From an uncultured Eubacteriales bacterium (GTDB lineage: Bacteria > Bacillota > Clostridia > Christensenellales > Borkfalkiaceae): DNA of 32,801 nucleotides. Positions 25,109-32,801 of the stretch are shown here, piece after piece. Position 1 is the first letter of the stretch; each line of letters begins with the position of its first letter. Below the pieces are notes generated by a model. That model worked only from the letters and a program-made list of their open reading frames with translations, was not told the DNA's origin and searched no databases. The position numbers and the translations under genes are program-made. The DNA is taken from the NCBI GenBank assembly GCA_905210545.1, contig CAJLXC010000008.1:1-32801 (forward strand), given 5' to 3'.

Positions 25109-25306
25109 TTATTTTATATCGTTAAGCTCTTCGAGCATTTTTTTAAGGTCCGCGCCGTGCACGTCCGCAGCTTCCGCAACGGTTTCTCCGTGAGCGAGTG
25201 CGCAACCTAAACAATGCATTCCGTTTTTCATAAGTATTTCGCCCGCTTTGGGGTTGATCTGAATCGCTTCGAATATAGTGGTGTTTTCGGTAATCTTATC
25301 TGCCAT
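25109..25306 (-). CDS. DUF1858-domain small protein, possible redox disulfide protein
   Basis: A 65-residue protein matching the DUF1858 / hybrid-cluster-protein-associated redox disulfide domain: NMHCLGC-like sequence (here GMHCLGCALAHGETVAEAA) with a CxxC pair at C32 and C35 and a short helical bundle around it. The CxxC could undergo thiol-disulfide exchange or bind metal; the partner is unknown. AAGGAG lies eight bases before the ATG. It is the first gene of a two-gene unit with the zinc-ribbon protein and has a near-consensus promoter. Confidence 0.9.
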   Translation of the reverse strand: MADKITENTTIFEAIQINPKAGEILMKNGMHCLGCALAHGETVAEAADVHGADLKKMLEELNDIK

Positions 25307-25349
25307 AATATTTATCTCCTTGATATATATTCGTCTTTTTCTAACGATT

Positions 25350-25378
25350 ATTATATAATTATTTTATTTATAAGTCAA
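25350..25378 (-). promoter_or_regulatory. Promoter of the DUF1858/zinc-ribbon unit
   Basis: TTGACT (25373-25378), exactly 17 bases, perfect TATAAT (25350-25355) on the minus strand, 44 bases before the DUF1858 ATG. The best promoter match in the window. Confidence 0.75.
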
Positions 25379-25418
25379 ACGTTTTAGGAATTTTAGACAC
25401 GCGCGCTATATTTTTAAG

Positions 25419-26000
25419 TCAAAACAGCGGTCCGTAAAAGAGTATTCCCGCCGCAGCCGAAATAAGAATCAGAATTATCGCGGAAATTCCCTTCTTTTTT
25501 ATTTTTTTATACGATATAGCCGTCGCGGCGACGATCGCGAAAATAACGGCGGCTTTCCAGTCGAACGCGAACGCGTCGCCTATCTCGCTCACGCCGCATA
25601 AAACGGTTATCGCCATAGTCACGCCCGTTGCCGCGATAAGTCCCACGACCACAGGTCTTATGCCGAGCAGAAACGCGTTTACGCCGGCGAATTTAAGAAG
25701 CCCTTTTATTATCGTCGCCACGAGAAGTATTATGACGAAAGCGGGCAAAACAACTCCGACGGTCGCAAGCAGCGCGCCCCAGAAACCGCCCTGCGACGCA
25801 CCTACGAAAGTTGCCATATTGATTGCGATAGGTCCGGGAGTCGATTCCGACACGGCGATAAAGTTCATAAACTCCGCTTCCGTAAGCCAGCCCCTCGCGA
25901 CGACTTCTTCGGTAAGAAGCGAAATCATTCCGTAGCCGCCGCCGAAGGATACCGCGCCGACCTTTAAAAACGTAAGAAACAATTCGAGAAGTATCGGCAT
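25419..26000 (-). CDS. CHR-family (chromate-type) transporter, half-size, second of pair
   Basis: A 193-residue integral membrane protein of the short-chain CHR family. The two signatures FGGGYGMI (20-27) and SESTPGPIAIN (about 51-61) are present, with about five or six membrane helices and a very short C-terminus. Short CHR proteins are usually encoded as adjacent pairs whose products insert in opposite orientations and work together; here the ATG shares one base with the stop of the partner. Chromate export is the named activity of the family, but the substrate in gut-type Clostridia is unknown. No clear terminator follows. Confidence 0.92.
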   Translation of the reverse strand: MPILLELFLTFLKVGAVSFGGGYGMISLLTEEVVARGWLTEAEFMNFIAVSESTPGPIAINMATFVGASQGGFWGALLATVGVVLPAFVIILLVATIIKGLLKFAGVNAFLLGIRPVVVGLIAATGVTMAITVLCGVSEIGDAFAFDWKAAVIFAIVAATAISYKKIKKKGISAIILILISAAAGILFYGPLF

Positions 26001-26677
26001 TATTCTTTATCCTCCTTTTCGTCTGTTTCTGTTTCGCGGACGGCTTTTTCGGATTCTTCGGAGCTTTGCGCGTTTTCCGCGCTTTCCGCGGTTACGGCTT
26101 TTTCGGATTTTTTATCCTTAGCAAACGAAACGAGATAAACGACTATCCCCACCGCGCCGCCGATAAGTATATAATAGACCGAAGAAAAGCTTACTGCAAG
26201 AAGATCGAGCGTAACCATTACCGCAACGGTCAGACCGAACAGTACGACGTTGAAGGCGTTCTTTTTAAGACCTTTGAACATTTTTATTCCCGCGGACAAT
26301 ATAAGATACGCCACGCACGCCTGAATACCTTTAAACGCATATCCGACGTATTCGAGACTCAAAAATTTTTCAAAGAAAAACGAAATGGCGAAAATGATGA
26401 TAAAAGACGGCATCACCACGCCGAGCGTCGCGAAAAACGAGCCCCAAAAACCGCCACGCTTATATCCTATAAACGTTGCGGAATTTATGGCTATCGGCCC
26501 CGGAGTGGATTCGGCTATCGCGATAACGTCTAAAAATTCGGTTTTTTCTATCCATTTTTTCTTTTCCACAAGCTCGCTTTCTATAATCGCGATCATAGCG
26601 TAGCCGCCGCCGAAAGTGATTAAACCGATTTTAAAAAACGACACGAAAAGCGCGAGACAATTTTTCAGTTTCTGCAT
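26000..26677 (-). CDS. CHR-family (chromate-type) transporter, half-size, first of pair
   Basis: A 225-residue membrane protein, paralogous to the gene that follows. It carries FGGGYAMI and AESTPGPIAIN in the same positions, plus about six helices. Unlike its partner it ends in an acidic, Ser/Glu-rich cytoplasmic tail of about 40 residues in which SEKAV occurs twice, 18 residues apart, encoded by a 16-base direct repeat (26040-26055 and 26094-26109). AAGGA stands before the ATG. It begins 32 bases after a polysaccharide deacetylase gene with no hairpin between, so the three may share a transcript. Confidence 0.92.
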   Translation of the reverse strand: MQKLKNCLALFVSFFKIGLITFGGGYAMIAIIESELVEKKKWIEKTEFLDVIAIAESTPGPIAINSATFIGYKRGGFWGSFFATLGVVMPSFIIIFAISFFFEKFLSLEYVGYAFKGIQACVAYLILSAGIKMFKGLKKNAFNVVLFGLTVAVMVTLDLLAVSFSSVYYILIGGAVGIVVYLVSFAKDKKSEKAVTAESAENAQSSEESEKAVRETETDEKEDKE

Positions 26678-26709
26678 TTCTATTCCTTATTTTTTTACGC
26701 CGCCGGTCG

Positions 26710-27546
26710 TTACAGACAAACGGTTTCGCCCGAGCGGATAAGCGTTTCTTTGCCGTTAAGGTTGGTATAAACGTCTATAGAAGACGGGTTCTTTACGATA
26801 TTACCCGAAACGGAAAAAATCAAACTGTCGTACGCTTTGACGTAATCGAATATTTCGCCGTTCGTCGCATACCACACGTCGTCTCTGTCACCGACTTTTT
26901 CCGCAAATTTTTCTATTATTTCCCAGTTGTTGTTATCGTTGAATTCGTAAGCATGCCCCCACAGATAAAAAAGCTTGGGGTGTTTATGCAGATAATGGTC
27001 GTTTTCGGGATAATCTTTTAAAAACTCGTCCGCGAGCTTTTCAAGCTCCTCGTCGTTATGATGGCACGTTGCGGGAAGCCTCAGCCATTCCTCCGGAATA
27101 TCGAAGCGGTGCGTGGAAACGACCGTTCTCGCATAATCTATTCCGCAAGTTTTCAGCATTTCCACAACCTCGTCGGAATAAGAACCGTTAGCATAAGCCA
27201 TGCCCTTTACCACTCTGCCGAAAAGACATTCCAGATTTATGCGGTCGAGCAAAACGTCCTGCGCGCCGACGGATTTATCGAGTTCCGAAAGCGAAAGATG
27301 TTTTACGCCGTGAACGGCGATTTCATGACGGCTTTCCGAAAAAAGCTCTTTCGCTTCCGCTTCGGTCATTCTTCTGTCGCCGCTCTTTTCCGCAAACAAA
27401 CCGGAATTAAGATTGAACGTGCATTTCAACCCGTGCTTATCAAGAATCTCCATAAGCTTTTTATCGAAGATCACGTCGTCGTCATAACTGAGCGTTAACG
27501 CTTTGTACTTAAAACCCGGAAAACGCATCGTGGTATATTTTTTCAT
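26710..27546 (-). CDS. Polysaccharide deacetylase family protein (CE4-like)
   Basis: A 278-residue NodB-fold protein that probably removes acetyl groups from a glycan. Motif 1 is YDDD (21-24) with both catalytic aspartates, motif 2 is HGVKH with zinc histidines H79 and H83, and LWGHAYEF near 205 supplies the C-terminal histidine. No signal peptide is visible, so it may act inside the cell on a small acetylated sugar, as in the cytoplasmic members of the family. AGAGAGGT precedes the ATG. It follows the terminator of the pseudouridine synthase gene. Contrast with the YlxY-like gene at 11465, which has lost motif 1. Confidence 0.88.
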   Translation of the reverse strand: MKKYTTMRFPGFKYKALTLSYDDDVIFDKKLMEILDKHGLKCTFNLNSGLFAEKSGDRRMTEAEAKELFSESRHEIAVHGVKHLSLSELDKSVGAQDVLLDRINLECLFGRVVKGMAYANGSYSDEVVEMLKTCGIDYARTVVSTHRFDIPEEWLRLPATCHHNDEELEKLADEFLKDYPENDHYLHKHPKLFYLWGHAYEFNDNNNWEIIEKFAEKVGDRDDVWYATNGEIFDYVKAYDSLIFSVSGNIVKNPSSIDVYTNLNGKETLIRSGETVCL

Positions 27547-27599
27547 AATTAATACCTCTCTTTTTTATAAAACGTCGGGATCGAAAATTTTTCAACGCC

Positions 27600-27620
27600 G
27601 AAAAAACGGCTCAATGCCGT
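27600..27620 (-). terminator. Rho-independent terminator after the pseudouridine synthase gene
   Basis: Stem ACGGC/GCCGT (27606-27610 with 27616-27620), five-base loop, then six T on the minus strand. The stem begins in the stop codon itself. Confidence 0.7.
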
Positions 27621-28333
27621 CAATAATTCGGTTTTATTATCGTCACCGCTCTCTCCGTATCGAAAAGATTCCAGGGAACGTTGGTTCTGGGCGGTTCTAC
27701 ACGGAAAACCATTCTTTCTTTGGATACGGGGTGCGTAAACGCGAGATAATACGCCCACAACGCGAGATAACCTTTTTTAGCTTTCTCCCCGCCGTAACGC
27801 ATATCTCCGTATACGGGACAGTTTATCGCGTTCATCTGCACTCTTATCTGATGAGATCTGCCCGTGTGAAGCTTGATTTCCGCAAGGCTTAATCCCGCTT
27901 TTTCGTCTAAGATTCTGTATTCGAGCTCCGCATATCTGGCGTTCGCCTCGGTAGGCGGGCAAACGTATACCATATTGTTTACGGTATTCTTTTTCATATA
28001 ATTTTTGAGAGTACCCTGCTCTTCTCTCGGTTTTCCGACGAGAACCGCAAAATACCTCTTTTCGAAATCGCCGTTTACGATCTGCTCGGACAGTCTTGCG
28101 GCGGCTTTGCTCGATTTCGCAAAAACCATAATCCCGCCGGTAGGTCTGTCAAGACGGTGAACAAGTCCCAGATAAACGTTGCCTGTTTTGTGATATTTTT
28201 CCCTCAGATAGTCTTTTATTATAGTAAGCATATCCCTGTCTTTTGAGGAATCCTCGCAGGAGGGAATATTTTGCGGCTTTAACACCACTATTATATGGTT
28301 GTCTTCGTGTAATATTATCAAATCTTCTTCCAT
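27620..28333 (-). CDS. RluA-family 23S rRNA/tRNA pseudouridine synthase
   Basis: Converts uridine to pseudouridine in a structured RNA, either 23S rRNA or tRNA. The 237-residue protein lacks an S4 domain and has the catalytic HRLDRPTGG motif (59-67, nucleophile D62), then AKSSKAAARLSEQ and LHTGRSHQIRVQ, which define RluA rather than RsuA or TruA. The exact target cannot be read from sequence. AAAGGT lies eight bases before the ATG, 24 bases after the methyltransferase stop. Third gene of the ileS transcript. Confidence 0.92.
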   Translation of the reverse strand: MEEDLIILHEDNHIIVVLKPQNIPSCEDSSKDRDMLTIIKDYLREKYHKTGNVYLGLVHRLDRPTGGIMVFAKSSKAAARLSEQIVNGDFEKRYFAVLVGKPREEQGTLKNYMKKNTVNNMVYVCPPTEANARYAELEYRILDEKAGLSLAEIKLHTGRSHQIRVQMNAINCPVYGDMRYGGEKAKKGYLALWAYYLAFTHPVSKERMVFRVEPPRTNVPWNLFDTERAVTIIKPNY

Positions 28334-28357
28334 AAAATCTACCTTTTTCCCGACGGG

Positions 28358-29218
28358 TTAAAAAACGATAAGCCCCGAATTTCCGCAGGGCAGAATAATC
28401 CCGTCTTCTTCGGTTTTAAGCCCTACCTCGTAAGCCTCCGTTTTGCCGCCGCGTTTTTTCCCGACGGCGATTTCAAGCACGTTTTTGATGACTTGCGGCT
28501 GCAAACCCGTCGTATAACTGTTGATAAGAAAGAACAACGGGTTGTCGGATAAAACCTTTTCGCACAGCGTAACCAGCGGAAAAAGCTCGGTTTCGAGCTT
28601 CCATACCTCGCCGTTCGCGCCCCTGCCGTAAGACGGCGGATCCATTATTATCGCGTCGTATTTTCTGCCGCGGCGAAGCTCCCTTTCCACAAACTTTTTG
28701 CAGTCGTCTATTATGTATCTTACGTTTTTGTTGGGAAGCCCCGAAAGGCGAACGTTTTCGCCCGCGCGTTCTACCATGGCTTTTGCCGCGTCTACGTGGC
28801 AGACGGACGCGCCCGCTTTTAGGCACGCAACGGTCGCTCCGCCGGTATACGCAAACAGATTAAGCACGCTTATTTCTCTTTTAGAAGAAGTTATCAGCGC
28901 GCGCATAGTATCCCAGTTTACCGCCTGCTCGGGGAAAAGCCCCGTATGCTTAAAGCCCATAGGCTTTATTTTAAATTTCAAATCTTTGTAAGACACCGAC
29001 CATTCGGACGGAAGCTCTTTTTTATAAATCCATCTGCCGCCGCCCGTTTCGCTGCGCTCGTATTTGGCGGCGAGATTCGGGTATCTATCCATATTGACGG
29101 AAGACTTCCAGATAACCTGAGGATCGGGTCTTAAAAGAATTTCTTTGCCCCACCGCTCGAGCTTATAACCGTCTCCCGTCGCTATTACGGAATAATCCTT
29201 CCATTCGGCTGCTTTCAT
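28358..29218 (-). CDS. Class I SAM-dependent methyltransferase, rRNA type
   Basis: A 286-residue Rossmann-fold methyltransferase resembling RlmI/RlmK-type 23S rRNA cytosine methyltransferases without the PUA domain. The SAM-binding motif I is LNLFAYTGGA (119-128), the acidic end of beta 2 is HVDAAK (141-146), and the catalytic-loop motif DPPSYGRG is at 193-200. The ATG shares one base with the ileS stop and only a weak AAGG precedes it, so translation is coupled. Target site in RNA not known from sequence; a small-molecule substrate cannot be excluded. Confidence 0.85.
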   Translation of the reverse strand: MKAAEWKDYSVIATGDGYKLERWGKEILLRPDPQVIWKSSVNMDRYPNLAAKYERSETGGGRWIYKKELPSEWSVSYKDLKFKIKPMGFKHTGLFPEQAVNWDTMRALITSSKREISVLNLFAYTGGATVACLKAGASVCHVDAAKAMVERAGENVRLSGLPNKNVRYIIDDCKKFVERELRRGRKYDAIIMDPPSYGRGANGEVWKLETELFPLVTLCEKVLSDNPLFFLINSYTTGLQPQVIKNVLEIAVGKKRGGKTEAYEVGLKTEEDGIILPCGNSGLIVF

Positions 29219-32200
29219 TATTTATTCGCCTTGTTTATAACTACCGTGCATTTTGCGCCGTTTACGTCGAGTTCTTTTTCAAAGCCTTCCGCTTTGCCCT
29301 CCATAACGCTGTCCGCAAGAATTACGGTTTTTAAGTCTTTGCCGTTTAACATCGCGTTTTTAACGCCCTCGTCCTCGGCGACGAAATTAACGGTTATTCT
29401 GTCGGTTACTTCGAATCCCGCTTCCTTTCTCATGGACTGAATTTTGGAAATCAGCTCTCTCTCCACGCCTTCCGCGAGAAGCTCGGGCGTAACCGTCGTA
29501 TTCATAACCACGGTAACACCGCGGTCGCTTGCCGACACGAAACCTTCTTTGCTGAGCGTTTCTATAAGCAGATCTTCTTCGGTAAACTCGAATTCGTTTC
29601 CTTCGAAGTTCGTTTTATACGTTTCGCCTTTTCGCACCGTATCGACAATCTCCTTGGCGTTGCACGTTTCGAGGAACTTTCTCACCGCGCCGAGCTTGGA
29701 ACCGTATTTCGGTCCTAACGTTTTAAGCTGCGGTTTGATTTTATACGAAGCGAATTCCGACGCGTCTTTTATTATTTCTATATCTTTAACGTTAAGCTCG
29801 TCCTTCGCGATAGACAAAAGCTCGGGAGAAAGCTCTTTCATTTTGTCTGCGGAAACGTATACCTTGGAAAGCGGCTGACGGTTCTTTATGTTGGAAGCGT
29901 TTCTCGCGGCGCGTCCTAAAACGACTATTTCGAGAACGCTTTCCATTCCGTCTTCCAGCTCCTTGTCGATCGCGCTCTCGTCGGCGATCGGGAATTTGCA
30001 AAGGTGTACGGAAATCGGCGCGTCCTTATAGAACTGCGGAACGAGATTGCGATAAATGCTTTCCGACATAAACGGAGTGAACGGCGCGGATAGCTTTGCC
30101 ACGGTAACGAGCACGGTATAAAGCGTGGTATAAGCCGCCGCTTTATCTTCCGTCATTCCGTGTCCCCAGTATCTTTCTCTGCCGCGTCTTACGTACCAGT
30201 TGGAAAGCTCGTCCGCGAACGCGGACAACGCCCTCGCGCTGCCGGTTATGTCGTAAGCGGCAAGACCTTTATCCACAGTCTTTATAAGCGTGTTAAGCCC
30301 GGACAATATCCACTTGTCCATAAGCGAAAGCTTGCACTTTTTGATGTCGTACTTCGAAGGATCGTATTCGTCTATATCGGCGTAAAGCACGAAGAACGCA
30401 TAAGTGTTCCAGAGCGTGCCCATATACTTTCTCTGCGCTTCCGAAACGGCTTCGTCGTAGAATCTCGAAGGAAGCCACGGGTTAGAACCGGTATAGAAAT
30501 ACCATCTGACCGCGTCCGCGCCCTGCTTGTCGAGAACGCTCCAGGGATCGACGACGTTGCCCTTATGCTTGCTCATTTTTATTCCGTTCTTGTCGTTCAC
30601 GTGACCGAGAACGATACAGTTTTTAAACGGAGCTTTATCGAACAGCAACGTAGAAATCGCGAGAAGAGTATAGAACCAGCCGCGAGTCTGATCGATCGCT
30701 TCCGAAATAAAGTCAGCGGGGAAATGTTTTTCGAACAATTCCTTGTTCTCAAACGGATAGTGATACTGCGCGAACGGCATCGAACCCGAATCGAACCAGC
30801 AGTCGATAACCTCTTTTTCGCGCACGAACGTTCCGCCGCAGTCGCACTTAAAAGTACATTCGTCTATATACGGGCGGTGAAGCTCTATATCGCCCTTGAT
30901 TTTGCAAAGCTCTTTCAGTTCTTGTTTAGAGCCGACGACGTGGATTTTGCCGCACTTGTTGCAAACCCACACGGGAAGCGGCGTTCCCCAGTAACGCTCG
31001 CGGGATAATCCCCAGTCGATGACGTTTTCGAGGAAGTTGCCCATTCTGCCCTTTTTGATGGTATCGGGAATCCAGTTTATGGAATCGTTTGCGGCGAGAA
31101 GTCTGTCTTTTACCGCCGTCATTTTTATAAACCAGCTCTCTCTCGGATAGTAAATAAGCGGTGTGTCGCAACGCCAGCAATAAGGATAGCTGTGCGTGAA
31201 TTCCATCGTTTTGAACAAAAGTCCTCTTTCTTTAAGGTCTTTTATGATAAGCTTGTCCGCGTCTTTAACGAAAACCCCCGCTAATTTGCCGCATCGTCCG
31301 TCAAGCTTGCCGTCGGGTTCTACGAGTCTTATAGACGGCAGACCGTATCTGTCGCCGACTAAGTGGTCGTCTTCGCCGTAAACGGGAGCGATATGAACGA
31401 TACCCGTGCCGTCTTCCATAGTGACGTAGTCGGCGTTGGTGACGAAATACGCCTTCTGCCCCTTTTCTTTAATCTCTTTTTCTACGAAATCGAAAAGCGG
31501 TTCGTATTCGTAATACTCGTATTCTTTGCCGGTTTTTTCGCTTATCGTTTCGTAATTCTCGAAGTATTTGTCCGCGAGAGCTTTTGCGAGAATATAATGC
31601 GTGCCGTCTTCGGCTTTTATCTCGACGTAAGTTTCCGCGGGATTCATACATAACGCCATATTGTTGGGCAAAGTCCAGGGCGTAGTAGTCCAGGCAAGGA
31701 AATAAGTATTTTCCTGAAATTTTGCCTTAAACCCGACGAAAACGGACGTTTCTTTAACGTCTTTGTAGCCCTGCGCCACTTCGTGAGAAGAAAGAGCCGT
31801 TCCGCACCGCGGGCAATAAGGAACGATTTTATAACCCTTGTATAAAAGTCCTTTTTCCGCTATTTTTTTAAGCGCCCACCACTCGGATTCTATATACTTG
31901 TCGTCGTAAGTGATATACGGATTTTCCATATCCGCCCAGTAGCCTACGCGGTCGCTCATTTTTTCCCATTCGGTTTTATACTTCCAGACGGACTCTTTGC
32001 ATTTTTTGATGAACGGTTCTATACCGTATTTTTCTATCTCTTTTTTGCCGTCTATGCCGAGAAGCTTTTCCACTTCTAATTCGACGGGGAGACCGTGCGT
32101 ATCCCAGCCGGCTTTTCTTAAGCAATGCTCGCCTTTCATAACGTGATAACGCGGGATTATATCTTTAATAACGCGCGTTAAAATATGACCTATATGCGGT

Positions 32201-32358
32201 TTTCCGTTTGCGGTAGGCGGTCCGTCGTAAAACGTGAATTCTTTCTGCCCGTCGTTCTCCGCTACGTTCTTTTCGAAAATTTCGTTTTCTTTCCAGAATT
32301 CGAGAACTTCTTTTTCCCTGTCCAAAAAGTTAAGTGAAGTGTCTACCTTTTTATACAT
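29218..32358 (-). CDS. ileS: Isoleucine-tRNA ligase, long eukaryote-like type
   Basis: Charges tRNA-Ile and edits mischarged valine. The 1046-residue protein carries the class I motifs PHIGH (54-58) and KMSKH (about 594-598), the editing domain with AWTTTPWTLPNNMAL, two zinc-type CxxC pairs (CPRCG near 183 and CNKCGK near 466) and a long C-terminal domain. Length and the PHIGH/GDPPTAN-like start match the eukaryote-like IleS2 type, which as a group tolerates mupirocin; bacterial type 1 enzymes are about 920-940 residues. GGGAG precedes the ATG. The leader of about 93 bases has two hairpins but no T-box. Own promoter. Confidence 0.95.
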   Translation of the reverse strand: MYKKVDTSLNFLDREKEVLEFWKENEIFEKNVAENDGQKEFTFYDGPPTANGKPHIGHILTRVIKDIIPRYHVMKGEHCLRKAGWDTHGLPVELEVEKLLGIDGKKEIEKYGIEPFIKKCKESVWKYKTEWEKMSDRVGYWADMENPYITYDDKYIESEWWALKKIAEKGLLYKGYKIVPYCPRCGTALSSHEVAQGYKDVKETSVFVGFKAKFQENTYFLAWTTTPWTLPNNMALCMNPAETYVEIKAEDGTHYILAKALADKYFENYETISEKTGKEYEYYEYEPLFDFVEKEIKEKGQKAYFVTNADYVTMEDGTGIVHIAPVYGEDDHLVGDRYGLPSIRLVEPDGKLDGRCGKLAGVFVKDADKLIIKDLKERGLLFKTMEFTHSYPYCWRCDTPLIYYPRESWFIKMTAVKDRLLAANDSINWIPDTIKKGRMGNFLENVIDWGLSRERYWGTPLPVWVCNKCGKIHVVGSKQELKELCKIKGDIELHRPYIDECTFKCDCGGTFVREKEVIDCWFDSGSMPFAQYHYPFENKELFEKHFPADFISEAIDQTRGWFYTLLAISTLLFDKAPFKNCIVLGHVNDKNGIKMSKHKGNVVDPWSVLDKQGADAVRWYFYTGSNPWLPSRFYDEAVSEAQRKYMGTLWNTYAFFVLYADIDEYDPSKYDIKKCKLSLMDKWILSGLNTLIKTVDKGLAAYDITGSARALSAFADELSNWYVRRGRERYWGHGMTEDKAAAYTTLYTVLVTVAKLSAPFTPFMSESIYRNLVPQFYKDAPISVHLCKFPIADESAIDKELEDGMESVLEIVVLGRAARNASNIKNRQPLSKVYVSADKMKELSPELLSIAKDELNVKDIEIIKDASEFASYKIKPQLKTLGPKYGSKLGAVRKFLETCNAKEIVDTVRKGETYKTNFEGNEFEFTEEDLLIETLSKEGFVSASDRGVTVVMNTTVTPELLAEGVERELISKIQSMRKEAGFEVTDRITVNFVAEDEGVKNAMLNGKDLKTVILADSVMEGKAEGFEKELDVNGAKCTVVINKANK

Positions 32359-32452
32359 TTCTTCGCTCCCTGTTTAAGAGTAAATACGGCATCGCGCGAA
32401 AATCGCGCCGATACGCAAAACACGCCTTAAAGGCGCATTATTTTATTCCCGA
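32359..32452 (-). promoter_or_regulatory. ileS mRNA leader with two hairpins, no T-box
   Basis: Two stems are visible: 32423-32427 with 32431-32435 (5 bp) and 32391-32399 with 32403-32412 (9 bp with one bulged base). The leader is too short for a T-box and no T-box sequence (AGGGUGGNACCGCG) or Ile specifier loop is seen. Any regulation would use another mechanism. Confidence 0.4.
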
Positions 32453-32458
32453 TTATAT

Positions 32459-32487
32459 AGTATAAAGATATTTGTCGGATTTGTAAA
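32459..32487 (-). promoter_or_regulatory. ileS promoter
   Basis: TTTACA (32482-32487), exactly 17 bases, TATACT (32459-32464) on the minus strand, the same hexamers as the rpsO promoter. The nearby TATAAT at 32453-32458 has no good -35 at normal spacing. Confidence 0.6.
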
Positions 32488-32525
32488 GTTAATTTTCGTC
32501 TTTTCGTTTTTTTCGGTTAAAAAAC

Positions 32526-32554
32526 TTGCATTATTTTTTATTTTAAGTTAGAAT
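32526..32554 (+). promoter_or_regulatory. SRP RNA promoter
   Basis: TTGCAT (32526-32531), exactly 17 bases, TAGAAT (32549-32554) on the plus strand, putting the start at about 32561, where the Alu-domain sequence begins. Divergent from the ileS promoter. Confidence 0.65.
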
Positions 32555-32560
32555 ATACGT

Positions 32561-32801
32561 ACCGCGCTATGCGGGGAGCCAGCGATGCCCTGTAATCCGC
32601 AATTCGCTCAGCGGAGCAGAACGCTTATCTGAGGCTTACCTCGTGGAAGGCAGCATTTTATAAGGGGCGTTGATGTTAAGGTCTTGTGCAACGCGTTCCC
32701 GCGAACCGTGTCAGAGCAGGAATGCGGCAGCACTAAACGGATAAACGCGTGTGCCATAAGGTTGCTTTGAAGGAGCGACCTGCCCCGTTACCGCTTCGGT
32801 A
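32561..32801 (+). ncRNA. ffs: Signal recognition particle RNA, large Bacillus-type (3' end outside window)
   Basis: 4.5S/6S SRP RNA that binds Ffh and targets membrane and exported proteins. The 5' part matches the Alu domain of the Gram-positive scRNA (AGCGATGCCCTGTAATC followed by an AATTCGCT loop). The S domain has GGCGTTGATGTTAAGG, GAACCGTGTCAG, the GGAA tetraloop of helix 8 and GCAGCACTAAACGG. Helix 8 pairs GCA with TGC around the tetraloop where B. subtilis has UCC with GGA, a compensatory change that supports a real RNA. The 5' end is set by the promoter and is approximate; the 3' end lies beyond the window. Confidence 0.93.

Noticed and set aside
26040..26109. 16-base direct repeat as a recombination or attachment site
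   Set aside because: It encodes the SEKAV repeat in the acidic tail of a CHR protein, in frame and 18 codons apart, so it is a coding repeat and not an insertion footprint.
32359..32458. Possible T-box riboswitch before ileS
   Set aside because: The leader is only about 93 bases and has neither the T-box sequence nor an anticodon-like specifier loop.
1..32801. CRISPR arrays, mobile elements, toxin-antitoxin or defence systems
   Set aside because: No regularly spaced repeats, transposase, integrase or defence-type gene was seen; every gap is short and explained by promoters, leaders or terminators.

Overview
This window is a compact stretch of bacterial core chromosome. Gene content, gene order, AGGAGG-type ribosome binding sites, -35/-10 promoters and a large Bacillus-type SRP RNA all point to Bacillota, class Clostridia, probably an uncultured or gut lineage (inference). 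All recognised protein genes lie on the minus strand; the only plus-strand gene is the SRP RNA at the right edge. No insertion sequence, prophage, CRISPR array, rRNA or tRNA was seen, and no gap between genes exceeds about 210 bases.

Right to left, in the direction of transcription. (1) 32801-32561: SRP RNA (plus strand, cut by the window edge), divergent from ileS. (2) 32358-27600: ileS (long, eukaryote-like type), a class I rRNA-type methyltransferase and an RluA-family pseudouridine synthase, closed by a terminator. (3) 27546-25419: a polysaccharide deacetylase, then two half-size CHR-family (chromate-type) membrane proteins. (4) 25306-23986: a DUF1858 redox-type small protein and a membrane-anchored double zinc-ribbon protein, with their own strong promoter. 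(5) 23802-21546: secD and secF with their own promoter and terminator; both proteins are divergent at the residues used for proton-driven translocation. (6) 21338-14922: recJ, rel, an MBL-fold hydrolase and hemZ, overlapping or nearly touching. (7) 14778-12291: rpsO and pnp, separated by a hairpin terminator and a strong pnp-leader hairpin. (8) 12187-10179: a YlxY-like, probably inactive deacetylase and an M16 peptidase, the Bacillus rpsO-pnp-ylxY-mlpA order. (9) 10106-9123: an orphan solute-binding-protein-like gene. (10) 9076-432: murB, a PHP phosphoesterase, whiA, dnaE, pfkA (ATP type) and pfp (PPi type), ending at a terminator. (11) 277-1: the 5' part of an N-acetylmuramoyl-L-alanine amidase gene.

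The genes cover translation and RNA decay (ileS, rpsO, pnp, methyltransferase, pseudouridine synthase, SRP RNA), stringent response and repair (rel, recJ), protein export (secDF, SRP), cell wall (murB, amidase, deacetylases), replication (dnaE) and upper glycolysis (pfkA, pfp).

I found no convincing new multi-gene system. The more interesting points are erosions of otherwise conserved neighbourhoods: rapZ and yvcK missing between the PHP gene and whiA, apt missing between recJ and rel, dtd missing after rel, a PPi-dependent phosphofructokinase where pyruvate kinase often sits, a divergent SecDF, a deacetylase without its catalytic aspartates, a lone transporter-type binding protein, and several structured mRNA leaders (rpsO, pnp, secD, ileS).
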